Shown piece after piece: positions 36,785 to 44,981 of a stretch of DNA of 61,593 nucleotides. Positions within the stretch are counted from its first letter, which is position 1, and each line of letters begins with the position of its first letter. The stretch covers positions 1 to 61,593 of the forward strand of contig CAMLLB010000021.1 in NCBI GenBank assembly GCA_946480815.1, read 5' to 3'. This DNA comes from an uncultured Flavobacteriales bacterium. GTDB taxonomy: Bacteria; Bacteroidota; Bacteroidia; Flavobacteriales; Crocinitomicaceae. Made by a program: the position numbers and the translations under genes. Under the pieces are notes generated by a model, which saw only the letters and a list, made by a program, of their open reading frames with translations, did not search any database and was not told the origin of the DNA.

Positions 36785-37510
36785 ATGCAGAAACTTTTTT
36801 TCATTCTATTTATTGCGATTACGGGAACAGCTTGTTCGGTTATAACAGCATCAAGAACGGATGGAAGAGAGGTTTTTATGAATCACAAACGTTTGGGAGC
36901 TGTCCCTTTTGAGTTGTATTACGATTCTACAATTACAAAAATTTCCCTTTTCGGGAACCAGATCACGGATATAGACAGCGAGATCGTAAATCTTCAGAAT
37001 CTGGAGGTGCTTTATTTGGGCCGTAATCGAATGAAAAGTTTTCCAACGGCAATTTGTGGCTTGAAGCATTTAAAAGTGCTCAGTTTGGCTTATAATGATA
37101 TTGATTCGATCCCTGATTGCATTTGCCGGCTTCAAAACCTGGAACGGCTGTTTTTATCAAACAATAAATTGGTATATGTTTCCGATTCTTTGGGAAGCCT
37201 GAAAAAACTGGAACAATTGGACCTCAACCGCAACTCAATTAAGAAACTTCCTGAGAGTTTGGGTTATTTATCTTCGATGCAATTCCTTGACCTGAGTTTC
37301 AATAACCTGGCTAAACTCCCGGATTCAATGCAATTCATGAAAGGATTGAGAGAATTAAATCTTCAATATGCCGGTGCTATGCTCTGGGTTCCCGAATCGG
37401 CCTGTACTTTGAGAATGCTTGAAAAAATAAAGGCAGATCCATCCATTGTATTTCCGGTCTGTTTTTTATCGCAGCAAACGAATCGCCTGGTAATTTATAT
37501 TGAACCTTAA
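36785..37510 (+). CDS. Leucine-rich repeat lipoprotein
   Basis: The start is ATG 36785 (MQKLFFILFIAITGTACSV), which places a lipobox (TGTAC) for lipid attachment; the longer frame adds five residues. The 241-residue protein has about six leucine-rich repeats between 50 and 205 (NLEVLYLGRNRMKSFP, HLKVLSLAYNDIDSIP, NLERLFLSNNKL, KLEQLDLNRNSIKKLP, SMQFLDLSFNNLAKLP). LRRs bind proteins; the partner is unknown. The near-consensus word TATTTTCG ends 4 bp before the ATG. It overlaps the convergent CPBP gene by 4 bp. Confidence 0.88.
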   Translation: MQKLFFILFIAITGTACSVITASRTDGREVFMNHKRLGAVPFELYYDSTITKISLFGNQITDIDSEIVNLQNLEVLYLGRNRMKSFPTAICGLKHLKVLSLAYNDIDSIPDCICRLQNLERLFLSNNKLVYVSDSLGSLKKLEQLDLNRNSIKKLPESLGYLSSMQFLDLSFNNLAKLPDSMQFMKGLRELNLQYAGAMLWVPESACTLRMLEKIKADPSIVFPVCFLSQQTNRLVIYIEP

Positions 37511-38043
37511 TTCTTTCCCCAGAAATAGAACAGGACAAAATCGTAGCTTGCGTGAGCAGCAATGCAAAACCACAAACCCTGTTCACCCGAAACAGCAAAG
37601 CTTAAGACCAGAATAAATAAACAGACCAACAGGCCGTACTTGGTTGTTTCCAAATCCCACGGATTAATGTAACCATGAATCGCGACAAAGGCAATGGAAG
37701 CTAAAACAGGATGTAACCATTGCTGTATAGCAACACGAAACAGGATCTCTTCCCCAAATCCGGCGCAAAGCGAAAGAAAAAGGATGTCGAAGATATTCAG
37801 GCGCATGGACCGGATCAACTGGTGTTGTACCGAAAAACTTTTCCGGGCAGTTTCGGTATTGGTGACAATCAGCATGAAGATCCCGAAAGCAACTCCGTAT
37901 TCGATCCCGATTCCGGTCCAGGCAGTAGGAATGCGTTCCAATTGAAGGAATTCACTTATTTCCGGCATACCGCAAAGGAACCAGCCAAGAGGTGCCATCA
38001 ATAAAGTAGCAACTCCCAATAAGTAGATTTTCCATTTTGACAT
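37507..38043 (-). CDS. CPBP family intramembrane metalloprotease
   Basis: The 178-residue protein has about five membrane spans and the three CPBP (Abi/Rce1-like) motifs: EEILFR with E98, E99 and R103, FVAIHG with H123, and AAHASYDF with H164. The family includes Rce1 prenyl-protein proteases and bacteriocin self-immunity proteins. No bacteriocin genes are here, so I see no basis for a specific substrate. It follows the DUF985 cupin gene by 1 bp in an operon with the upstream barrel protein. Confidence 0.9.
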   Translation of the reverse strand: MSKWKIYLLGVATLLMAPLGWFLCGMPEISEFLQLERIPTAWTGIGIEYGVAFGIFMLIVTNTETARKSFSVQHQLIRSMRLNIFDILFLSLCAGFGEEILFRVAIQQWLHPVLASIAFVAIHGYINPWDLETTKYGLLVCLFILVLSFAVSGEQGLWFCIAAHASYDFVLFYFWGKN

Positions 38044-38044
38044 C

Positions 38045-38527
38045 TTATGTCAATTTAGTGATAATGGATTGATGATCGGGATAAAGGCCTGTTAATTCTT
38101 CTGAAGAAAATAATTCGAAGTCATTGAAATCAAAACCCGGAGCAACGGCACAGGAAACGAAAGCATAACCCGTGTCATTTTTCAGGTGGGAACCAAAAAT
38201 AGTTCTGGCAGGGACAACGTGAAAGGGAACCTCATTTTGTGTTAAATCAAGACCAAGTTCTGTGATCTGATGTTCTCCGCTTTCCAAAATACTATGAACC
38301 AGCAGGGGAGAACCTTCATGAAAATACCAGCATTCGTCTGATTGGATCCGGTGAAATTTGGAAATACTGTCTCCGGTGATTAAAAAATAGATACTCGTAA
38401 GTAAGTTTCGGTTTTTTCCGGGGATAGTTTCAAAAGAACGGTATGTTTCAGCATAAAAACCACCCTCGGGATGACTTTTTAAATTGAATTTCTCAATAAG
38501 ATCTTTTGCTCTTTGTGGAAGTTCCAT
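38045..38527 (-). CDS. DUF985 cupin-fold protein
   Basis: The 160-residue protein matches the DUF985 cupin family: HPEGGFYAETYRS (19-31), TSIYFLITGDSISKFHRIQSDECWYFHEGSPL, VPARTIFGSHL and FVSCAVAPGFDFNDFEL. Cupins are small beta-barrels that bind sugars or metals; the family function is unknown. No signal peptide, so it is probably cytosolic. It lies tightly between the barrel protein gene (0 bp gap) and the CPBP protease (1 bp gap), which shows co-transcription. Confidence 0.92.
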   Translation of the reverse strand: MELPQRAKDLIEKFNLKSHPEGGFYAETYRSFETIPGKNRNLLTSIYFLITGDSISKFHRIQSDECWYFHEGSPLLVHSILESGEHQITELGLDLTQNEVPFHVVPARTIFGSHLKNDTGYAFVSCAVAPGFDFNDFELFSSEELTGLYPDHQSIITKLT

Positions 38528-39298
38528 TTATTCTATAATGGGTTTATTGACAGGTTCTTTTTTCTTTTTGGGAGTTGGAATGAAATACCGGAAGTCAATG
38601 GTGAAATAACCCGCTGAAACCGGTTTATAAGCCGTTAATTGTTTGGATGTACCACTTTGCCGAAGGATCGAAACCCCAAAAAACGGTTGTTTGAATGGAA
38701 CCTTAGCACCAAATCCCAGGAAGAATGTTCCGGCTTTTTCTGTGCGGTATTCAAACCCGACTCCGGCATTAAATGCAAAATAGGTACTGGCAGTCCTTCT
38801 TCCCTGGATAAAGATTGCTTTTTTAGGAGCAGGGAGCATGGAATCCTGGACGTCGGAAGGATAATGGGTTATTGAAATCCCCAACGAAGCATCCGTATAC
38901 CATTTTTCAGTCATTTTAACGTAAAAAAGGGCATTTAATGGAATGTCATAATTGACAAATGAAAGTTTCTGACTGTCGTAAATATTGGAATCAGGAATTG
39001 AAACACCTACGTTGTAGATCCTTCTTACTTGTGAAATCCCGGTTTCCAGGCTGATGCTTTTTGATAGGCCGATCCGGATAGTTGCTCCGAATGTAAATCC
39101 CCATTTGTTATGAAAATCAGTTGTCATCGATCCGGTACTGTCCAATAGTTCGGTATGCACTGCACCGATGAAATTGTTTGGGATTACCGGAGCCGCTACA
39201 ATCCCGAAATAAGAAGGAAACCGCTCCTTTTTTCGTTTTTGTCCAAAGGAAACAACCGAAAAAGCACAAATAAATAGGATAAACAGGGATTTTTGCAT
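38528..39298 (-). CDS. Outer-membrane beta-barrel protein, unknown function
   Basis: The 256-residue protein has a signal peptide (MQKSLFILFICAFSVVSFGQ). Alternating strands of the porin_family/OmpA-like small barrel kind follow (NKWGFTFGATIRIGL, SISLETGISQVRRIY, YFAFNAGVGFEYR, GYFTIDFRYFIP). The C-terminus is Lys/Pro-rich (TPKKKKEPVNKP) rather than ending in an aromatic residue. It is the first gene of an operon with the DUF985 and CPBP genes. No known family can be named. Confidence 0.75.
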   Translation of the reverse strand: MQKSLFILFICAFSVVSFGQKRKKERFPSYFGIVAAPVIPNNFIGAVHTELLDSTGSMTTDFHNKWGFTFGATIRIGLSKSISLETGISQVRRIYNVGVSIPDSNIYDSQKLSFVNYDIPLNALFYVKMTEKWYTDASLGISITHYPSDVQDSMLPAPKKAIFIQGRRTASTYFAFNAGVGFEYRTEKAGTFFLGFGAKVPFKQPFFGVSILRQSGTSKQLTAYKPVSAGYFTIDFRYFIPTPKKKKEPVNKPIIE

Positions 39299-39373
39299 TG
39301 AACTTTTTCTCTTTCTTTTTTATAACGGGTTTTGCTTTTGACCGGTTGGTAGACTAACGTGGATTTATCGGAC

Positions 39374-39958
39374 TTATTGTTTCCATTCTGTCAGGTATTC
39401 AATTGGTTTTCGCTGTCCTTTCGGCCATTCGATCGATGGATATCCTAAATAAAACAACCCGACACAACGTTGCCCTTTCCCTAAACCGAGAAATTCATTG
39501 AAACGTTCAAATTTCATAATTGCCGGAGTGGACCAAAAAGCTCCGATTCCTTGTGCAGTAGCCGTCAGGTGCATATTTTGAACAGCACAGGAAATCGCTG
39601 CAAAATCATCTTCTTCTGAAATACGTGTATCTTCCTCCCGGTTTAATATGATCGCGATTACCGCGCTTGCCAGCTTGGGCCTGCTCATCAGTTTTCCCAA
39701 TTTGCTGTCGATTTGTTTTTCCTTTGGAATTTCTGAAAGGTAAATGCTTCCCATTGCCTCGGAAAGTTCATTCAATGCGTTGTCCTGGAAAACAATAAAT
39801 CTCCAGGGTTGTGTCATTCCGTGAGTAGGGGCCCAAATCGCATTGTTCAGTAATAATTCGATTTGCTCCTTGTGAATTTTTCGGGTACTGTATTGTTCCG
39901 GGTAAATGGTTCTTCGATCGCGAATAATCGCAGTTACTTCGCTCAGATTGTAACGCAT
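39374..39958 (-). CDS. Nitroreductase family protein
   Basis: I use MRYNLSEV at 39958 as the start, giving 194 residues; the longer frame to 40003 adds 15 residues of doubtful origin. The sequence shows the FMN-binding features of the family: RDRRTIYPEQYS, APTHGMTQPWRFIVFQ and QGIGAFWSTP, then the C-terminal GLFYLGYPSIEWPKGQRKP. These enzymes reduce nitro compounds, quinones or flavins with NAD(P)H. The substrate is not determinable. It follows the thioredoxin-fold gene on the same strand with a gap of 53 bp. Confidence 0.9.
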   Translation of the reverse strand: MRYNLSEVTAIIRDRRTIYPEQYSTRKIHKEQIELLLNNAIWAPTHGMTQPWRFIVFQDNALNELSEAMGSIYLSEIPKEKQIDSKLGKLMSRPKLASAVIAIILNREEDTRISEEDDFAAISCAVQNMHLTATAQGIGAFWSTPAIMKFERFNEFLGLGKGQRCVGLFYLGYPSIEWPKGQRKPIEYLTEWKQ

Positions 39959-40011
39959 TCTTTCATTTTTTTGTAAAAATAATCCGAATTCGCGAATTAA
40001 CATCTTTCTAT

Positions 40012-41439
40012 TTAGCGATCTGAGCCATTTCCTTCTTTAAGTGCTTTTTCTATCATGAAGAAAGTCCGGTCGATGGTATCATAGGAACCATTGGGAACAG
40101 GCCCCAGAGCAGGAGCATTTATGACATAGCCGAATGGATCGATCAATACGTAATACGGATAATTGACCACATTGTAGTTTTTGAAGATTGAATTACTTTC
40201 TTTGCTGGAAATAACTTTCCAGGGTAATTCATTCTTTAGCTTGGCAAAATCAACTTCAGGTTTGTCCTTGTAAACCATTACGAAGCTGACATTATCTTTG
40301 TGGCGTTCATAGATCGGTTTCAGCAGGTTCATTTGTTTCATATTGTCCAAACTGGTCGGATCTGTAAAAAACAAATACAGGTATTTCTTATGGAAACTTT
40401 CCAGTGTGAGATCATTACCTTCATCTTTTAACAAGAAATCGGGAGCTTTGGATCCGGAACTTAATTCTGTGAGTCTGAACCGGATATTTTGTGCAATAAT
40501 CTTGTTCTCAGGGAACAAACCAAATTTGGATACACTGTCAAGGATGGTCAGGATATTGGTCTGTGGATAATCTTTCTCGTAAAAACACTCCGAAAGCGTT
40601 TTTAACATGATCAACTCCCGCAATTTATAGTTGGCTTGCAGTGTATATTCCTTTCCCATAGCATTATAAATAGCTGAAGGACTTGATTTCAGTATCCCGA
40701 GGTAAATGCGGTTGTTTATTTCCGAATTGATTCGCGGAAGCAATTTTTCATAATAATGGTTGATGTACTGGAAATATGCTTCATTTTGATAATAGACGGG
40801 TATTGGGCGGATATAGAAATCGTATTTTTCATACTGGTTGCGGGATCCCATAAAACGCAGATCATCCAATTTGGCAATGGTATATTTTCTGTGATAGTTG
40901 AAATATCTGTCGAGCGTATCTGCTTTGTAGTATTTTTCAACATTCATTTTAAAAGTATCGAGCCGGGCTACGAAATATTTCGAATCCGCATTGTGCTTGG
41001 TATAATAGCGTGCAACAAATTCATCATTCCAGCGATTAAGCTCCAGGATCTTATAGTTGATATCATCTTTTCCCAGGTTGTAGAAAACCAGTTCCACGAA
41101 ATTTCCGGAAGGGTTGTAGGGATCGTACTTGTTTTTTTCAGGGAACAATACTTCGTACTTTGCACCTGGATTGGCAAACATGTTTGCTTTGTTGTTTCCT
41201 GCTTTCAGGATCAATTTGCGGGTCTCATCCAGGTTGAAAATCAAACTGAAGGTGCTGTCAGGCCTAACGGTTGAAGAAGCGATCCGTTCTTCCCGCATGG
41301 TAATGAAATCTGAAATCTGGTAAACCTCTATTTCTTTTCCCGCATAAGCAGGAGCATAACCATTAATTTCCGTAATAGATTGCCCGTGGATGTGAAAGCA
41401 GGCAATGGAAATAAAAAGAAGGAGAATGAATTTGTTCAT
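40012..41439 (-). CDS. Secreted TlpA/thioredoxin-fold protein lacking CXXC
   Basis: The 475-residue protein has a signal peptide (MNKFILLLFISIACFHIHGQ). A beta-rich N-terminal part (about 25-110, like DUF4369) and a long helical middle follow. The C-terminal thioredoxin-like domain (about 325-470) starts with SSGSKAPDFLLKDEGND. Where TlpA proteins have WCPPC it reads FFTDPTSLDNM (near 353-363), so the redox cysteines are absent. The cis-proline segment VVNYPYYVLIDPFG is kept. It is probably a binding or structural relative, not a disulfide reductase. It lies downstream of coaD (2-bp gap). Confidence 0.82.
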   Translation of the reverse strand: MNKFILLLFISIACFHIHGQSITEINGYAPAYAGKEIEVYQISDFITMREERIASSTVRPDSTFSLIFNLDETRKLILKAGNNKANMFANPGAKYEVLFPEKNKYDPYNPSGNFVELVFYNLGKDDINYKILELNRWNDEFVARYYTKHNADSKYFVARLDTFKMNVEKYYKADTLDRYFNYHRKYTIAKLDDLRFMGSRNQYEKYDFYIRPIPVYYQNEAYFQYINHYYEKLLPRINSEINNRIYLGILKSSPSAIYNAMGKEYTLQANYKLRELIMLKTLSECFYEKDYPQTNILTILDSVSKFGLFPENKIIAQNIRFRLTELSSGSKAPDFLLKDEGNDLTLESFHKKYLYLFFTDPTSLDNMKQMNLLKPIYERHKDNVSFVMVYKDKPEVDFAKLKNELPWKVISSKESNSIFKNYNVVNYPYYVLIDPFGYVINAPALGPVPNGSYDTIDRTFFMIEKALKEGNGSDR

Positions 41440-41441
41440 GT

Positions 41442-41903
41442 CTAATTAACGAGCTGATCGAAATTTGTTACATACTTATCAATTTTCCCGCCATTTTTGT
41501 AGATTTCCCGGATAATCGTTGCATTGATTGCAAAAAGAGCCGTGTCAGGGATCAGGAAAACGGTTTCAATCTCAGTCATATCGCGGTTCATCAATGCGAT
41601 CGGAACTTCGTAGTTAAAGTCTTTTACATCCCTCAATCCTCGTAAAATATAAGAACAGCCTTCTTCTTTACACATTTCAACGGTTAGTTTTTCGTAGGTG
41701 ATCACCCGGATTTTAGGTTCATTCTTAAAACAACTTTTGATATGTTGTAATCTTTTTTCGAGCGGAAATAAATAATTCTTGGTGGAATTGATCCCCACAG
41801 CGATAACGATTTCGTCAAACAAACCAAGTCCTTTTCTGATAATGTCTTCATGACCTTTTGTAAAAGGATCGAAAGATCCCGGGAAGCAAGCACTTTTTTT
41901 CAT
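41442..41903 (-). CDS. coaD: Phosphopantetheine adenylyltransferase
   Basis: The start is ATG 41903 (MKKSACFPGSFDPFTKGHEDII), 1 bp past the rsmD stop, giving 153 residues; the longer frame would run into rsmD. The nucleotidyltransferase signature PGSFDPFTKGH and the segment LRGLRDVKDFNYE are present, and the late motif reads INATIIREIYKNGG. CoaD transfers AMP to 4'-phosphopantetheine, the fourth step of coenzyme A synthesis. It is in one operon with rsmD and DUF3822. Confidence 0.95.
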   Translation of the reverse strand: MKKSACFPGSFDPFTKGHEDIIRKGLGLFDEIVIAVGINSTKNYLFPLEKRLQHIKSCFKNEPKIRVITYEKLTVEMCKEEGCSYILRGLRDVKDFNYEVPIALMNRDMTEIETVFLIPDTALFAINATIIREIYKNGGKIDKYVTNFDQLVN

Positions 41904-41904
41904 A

Positions 41905-42444
41905 TCATTCAAATTGAAAGAAACTAAAGTAAACATTACCGAAGTTCCTGGTTTCTATATATCCTTCTTCCTGGCTCAAATCTGTTTGTTTACCATGCTC
42001 AATTAAACAGATCCCTCCATCGTTCAGGAGTTTTCGTTCGCGGATGATTCGTACAATACTGTCGTGAAATGTCAGATCATAAGGTGGATCGGCAAAGATC
42101 AGATCAAAAGTATCATCACAGTTGTCGAGATAATTGCGCACATCGTTTTTTGTAATAAGCCATTCATCTTCGATACCCAGCTCGTTCTTAAGCTTATACA
42201 TGAATTTGATGCAAACCGGGTGTTTATCTACCGAGGTGACGTTTCCTGCTTCACGGGATAAGAATTCCAGTGAAATATTTCCGGTTCCGGCACAGAGGTC
42301 CAATATGTTGAGGTTTACCAAACTGTACCTGTTTTCCAATACGTTGAAAATTCCTTCCTTGGCAAAATCTGTTGTGGGCCTTGAAGGAAAGCTTTTCGGA
42401 GGATTGAACCTTCTTGCTTTGTAAATGCCTCTTACTATACGCAC
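41905..42444 (-). CDS. rsmD: 16S rRNA (guanine966-N2)-methyltransferase RsmD
   Basis: The 179-residue protein has the RsmD start MRIVRGIYKARRFNPP and RPTTDFAKEGIFNVL, SAM-binding motif I LDLCAGTGNISLEFLSR and catalytic motif IV FADPPYD. It methylates G966 of 16S rRNA during assembly of the 30S subunit. The start overlaps the end of DUF3822 by 10 bp, and coaD begins 1 bp after its stop. The rsmD-coaD pair is common across bacteria, and DUF3822 is the Bacteroidota addition. Confidence 0.95.
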   Translation of the reverse strand: MRIVRGIYKARRFNPPKSFPSRPTTDFAKEGIFNVLENRYSLVNLNILDLCAGTGNISLEFLSREAGNVTSVDKHPVCIKFMYKLKNELGIEDEWLITKNDVRNYLDNCDDTFDLIFADPPYDLTFHDSIVRIIRERKLLNDGGICLIEHGKQTDLSQEEGYIETRNFGNVYFSFFQFE

Positions 42445-43187
42445 AATGCCTGGTATTGAAGGTGATTGGATGTTTGAATTTCTATTTTCGTTTCTTTGAA
42501 CAAGTTAATCTTTTTTAATTGCGCTTCCAATTGTTTTTGTGTGCTTTCAATTTGTTCTCCGGTACCGTGGAGGAATAATTCGTTCTTTGAATCAATTTGA
42601 AGCTGTGTAAAGACCATTGCCAAATGATAAACAATGTCTTCTTCACTTTGATATTCCTGGATGCTTGTATGTACTATATTCCCATTTTTCCGGACTACAA
42701 GTGAAAATTGTTCTTCGTGAATAACCAGATGACTGCGCAGAGGTACCAATGAGCCCGTGGTCAAATGCCGGAGTATATGGGCCATTTCATGCTGGATAAC
42801 GATTCTGGGTGCTTTGAGTATCAAAACAGATTTCACCCACATCGGGAGTTGGTAAATAATGACCGAACTCCATTCAGGTAAACGATTGTAGTCCACATCG
42901 CTTTTTGAAATAGTTTTGTGTGCCGTATACTGCAACAATATTTCGGGTGTTGATGCAGCGAATAATGAATTCGGGACCAGGCAGAATTCCTGCGCAAAAT
43001 AAGAACAGGAAAAGTTTTCAAAGCGATCCAGGTTCCCGACTTTGTCTATCACCTGCGTAAGGACTTCTTTGTACCCGACATCTGTTCTTTTCGTACAGTT
43101 TGCTTTTTCCAATAGCTGAATCTGACCTCCGGCAAGCTGGAAGGCTGCTATGCTTTGTTGAGTAATTTCGAGTATTAACTGCACCAA
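42435..43187 (-). CDS. DUF3822 family protein
   Basis: The 250-residue protein matches DUF3822, a Bacteroidota family found upstream of rsmD and coaD. It has two similar halves of the actin-like (ASKHA) type: QQSIAAFQLAGGQIQLLEKA near the start and HEEQFSLVVRKNGNIVHTSIQEY in the second half. Function is unknown. The start is TTG 43187 or GTG 43184; no ATG is available. The minus-strand promoter word TAACTTTG is at 43199-43206. It overlaps rsmD by 10 bp. Confidence 0.85.
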   Translation of the reverse strand: MVQLILEITQQSIAAFQLAGGQIQLLEKANCTKRTDVGYKEVLTQVIDKVGNLDRFENFSCSYFAQEFCLVPNSLFAASTPEILLQYTAHKTISKSDVDYNRLPEWSSVIIYQLPMWVKSVLILKAPRIVIQHEMAHILRHLTTGSLVPLRSHLVIHEEQFSLVVRKNGNIVHTSIQEYQSEEDIVYHLAMVFTQLQIDSKNELFLHGTGEQIESTQKQLEAQLKKINLFKETKIEIQTSNHLQYQALCV

Positions 43188-43198
43188 TTCGTTTTAGA

Positions 43199-43206
43199 CA
43201 AAGTTA
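43199..43206 (-). promoter_or_regulatory. Promoter -7 element TAACTTTG of the DUF3822-rsmD-coaD operon
   Basis: Exact TAnnTTTG on the minus strand, 11 bp before the TTG start. No clear -33 TTG is seen. Confidence 0.45.
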
Positions 43207-43247
43207 AAAAAAAGTGTAAGCTTTCGAGAATGAAATTATTTTGTTTA

Positions 43248-43403
43248 ACCCTCCCCCTTAATCCCCCTCCAAAGGGGGAGATTTTAATTCGTTCTCAAAA
43301 GGAAATTTGGTTGTTTTAACTGTTCAACCTCCAAATACGAATTGCTTAAGCTAAGAGGGAGTTTTTAGCTTTCCCCCTTTGGAGGGGGATTAAGGGGGAG
43401 GAG
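43248..43403. repeat. Long C/G-rich inverted repeat between DUF3822 and the helicase gene
   Basis: The arm 43249-43281 (CCCTCCCCCTTAATCCCCC and on) is the near-exact reverse complement of 43372-43403 (ending GGATTAAGGGGGAGGAG), about 30 bp each over a 90-bp loop. Each arm also folds on itself through CCCCCTCC/GGGGG. Several runs of five G could form a quadruplex. This word is a known type of dispersed repeat in many Bacteroidota and other genomes. Confidence 0.8.
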
Positions 43404-43441
43404 CCTTGAAATGTCTGTCTTGTTATAAGTCTCCATCAAGA

Positions 43442-44923
43442 ATGGATAAAATTCAGAATGACTATTTTTATCAAATGGATCTGTCATCTATGCAAAAGGA
43501 GTGCTATCGGTTAATTCGTTCTTTTTTTGGTCACGAACCGAATGAGGAGCAGGAATTGCTGATTCAGCATCTTTCACAGTTTACTTTTGAGAAAGAGAAT
43601 CCAAGCTGTTTTATTTTGAAAGGTTACGCTGGGACTGGAAAAACCAGTATCCTGGGGGCTTATATTCAGGCATTGGATGTACTCAAACGCAAAACAGTAC
43701 TGATGGCTCCGACAGGAAGAGCAGCCAAGGTGCTTTCACTCCGGTCTAAAATGCTCGCAACAACGATCCATAAACGGATTTATTTTACCGGAACCGGACC
43801 TGACGGATCGGTGAAATTGCAATTGGCCCCTAACAAATCGAAGAATACGGTCTTTATTATTGATGAAGCTTCCATGATCGGGGATTATTCTTTGCAGGCC
43901 GACGGAAGTGTTTCACGTAATTTACTGGAAGATGTTTTTCAATATGCTTTGAGCGGCGAGAATTGTAAGTTGATCTTATTGGGGGACGAAGGCCAGCTTC
44001 CACCAGTGGGTTCTGATGAAAGTCCTGCGTTAAGTACAGCTTATCTCAATCAGCATTTTCCTTTGGTGCATTTTACGGTTTACGGATTGACTTCGGTGGT
44101 GAGACAACGAACGGATTCGGGGATTTTGGAGAATGCTACCCGTATCAGACAGGCCCAGGTACAGGAAACGGTCCCGCAATTGGATCTGCATTCGTTTCGG
44201 GATGTACAGGCCGTTCCGGGTGATGAATTGATTGAAAAAATAGAATCCGCCTACAGTAATTATGGGGGAGATGAGGTGATGATTGTTACCCGGTCGAATA
44301 AACGCGCCAATCTCTATAATCAACATATACGGAACCGCATTTTAATGATGGAGGAGGAATTGTGTGGCGGCGATTTGTTGATGGTTGTAAAGAACAATTA
44401 TTTTTGGCTCGATCCCTTAAGTTCAGCCGGATTCATTGCAAATGGAGAATTGCTGAAAGTACATCGGATCCGGCGTGTTGAGGAGGTTTATGGTGTCCGT
44501 TTTGCACACCTGGAAGTTTCGCTGATCGATTATCCCGATTTGGATCGTTTTGAAGCGATTGCTTTCATGGAAACATTAACTATTGAACAACCGAACCTGG
44601 ATCGTGGTTTCCTGAAAGAATTGTTTTTCGAAATCGAAAAAGATTTTATGCACGAGCACAACAAACAAAAGCGCTACCAGGAAATTATGAAATCACCCTA
44701 TTTCAATGCACTTCAAATTAAGTTTGCTTATGCGGTGACATGTCATAAGTCGCAGGGAGGGCAATGGTCTGTGGTATTTGTGGATCACGGTTATTTGGAA
44801 TTCGAACAAGTGGATTTTTCTTTTTTACGCTGGCTTTATACGGCTGTTACGCGGGCAAGCGAGCAATTGTATACGGTGAATTTAATGGAGGAGTTGATCG
44901 AGAATGGAGAAGTTAAAAGGTAA
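43442..44923 (+). CDS. RecD2/Dda-like superfamily 1 DNA helicase
   Basis: The protein has Walker A GYAGTGKTS, Walker B IDEASM, motif III LGDEGQLPPVG, TRSNKRANLYN and the C-terminal UvrD_C_2 motif TCHKSQGGQW followed by LYTAVTRASEQLY. These are SF1B helicases acting 5' to 3' on DNA, related to RecD2, Dda and Pif1. I start at ATG 43442 (MDKIQN), giving 493 residues; ATG 43475 and 43490 are also possible, and the frame to 43406 begins inside the repeat region. No RecB/RecC is present, so it is not part of RecBCD. The upstream repeat separates it from DUF3822. Confidence 0.88.
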   Translation: MDKIQNDYFYQMDLSSMQKECYRLIRSFFGHEPNEEQELLIQHLSQFTFEKENPSCFILKGYAGTGKTSILGAYIQALDVLKRKTVLMAPTGRAAKVLSLRSKMLATTIHKRIYFTGTGPDGSVKLQLAPNKSKNTVFIIDEASMIGDYSLQADGSVSRNLLEDVFQYALSGENCKLILLGDEGQLPPVGSDESPALSTAYLNQHFPLVHFTVYGLTSVVRQRTDSGILENATRIRQAQVQETVPQLDLHSFRDVQAVPGDELIEKIESAYSNYGGDEVMIVTRSNKRANLYNQHIRNRILMMEEELCGGDLLMVVKNNYFWLDPLSSAGFIANGELLKVHRIRRVEEVYGVRFAHLEVSLIDYPDLDRFEAIAFMETLTIEQPNLDRGFLKELFFEIEKDFMHEHNKQKRYQEIMKSPYFNALQIKFAYAVTCHKSQGGQWSVVFVDHGYLEFEQVDFSFLRWLYTAVTRASEQLYTVNLMEELIENGEVKR

Positions 44924-44981
44924 AAGTGAAAAATGGTAAACCTTTTAGTTAACTCGTTAACAAAAGACGATATAAACCAGT

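Noticed and set aside
37507..38043. CPBP protease as bacteriocin immunity
   Set aside because: No bacteriocin, leader peptidase or exporter gene is nearby.
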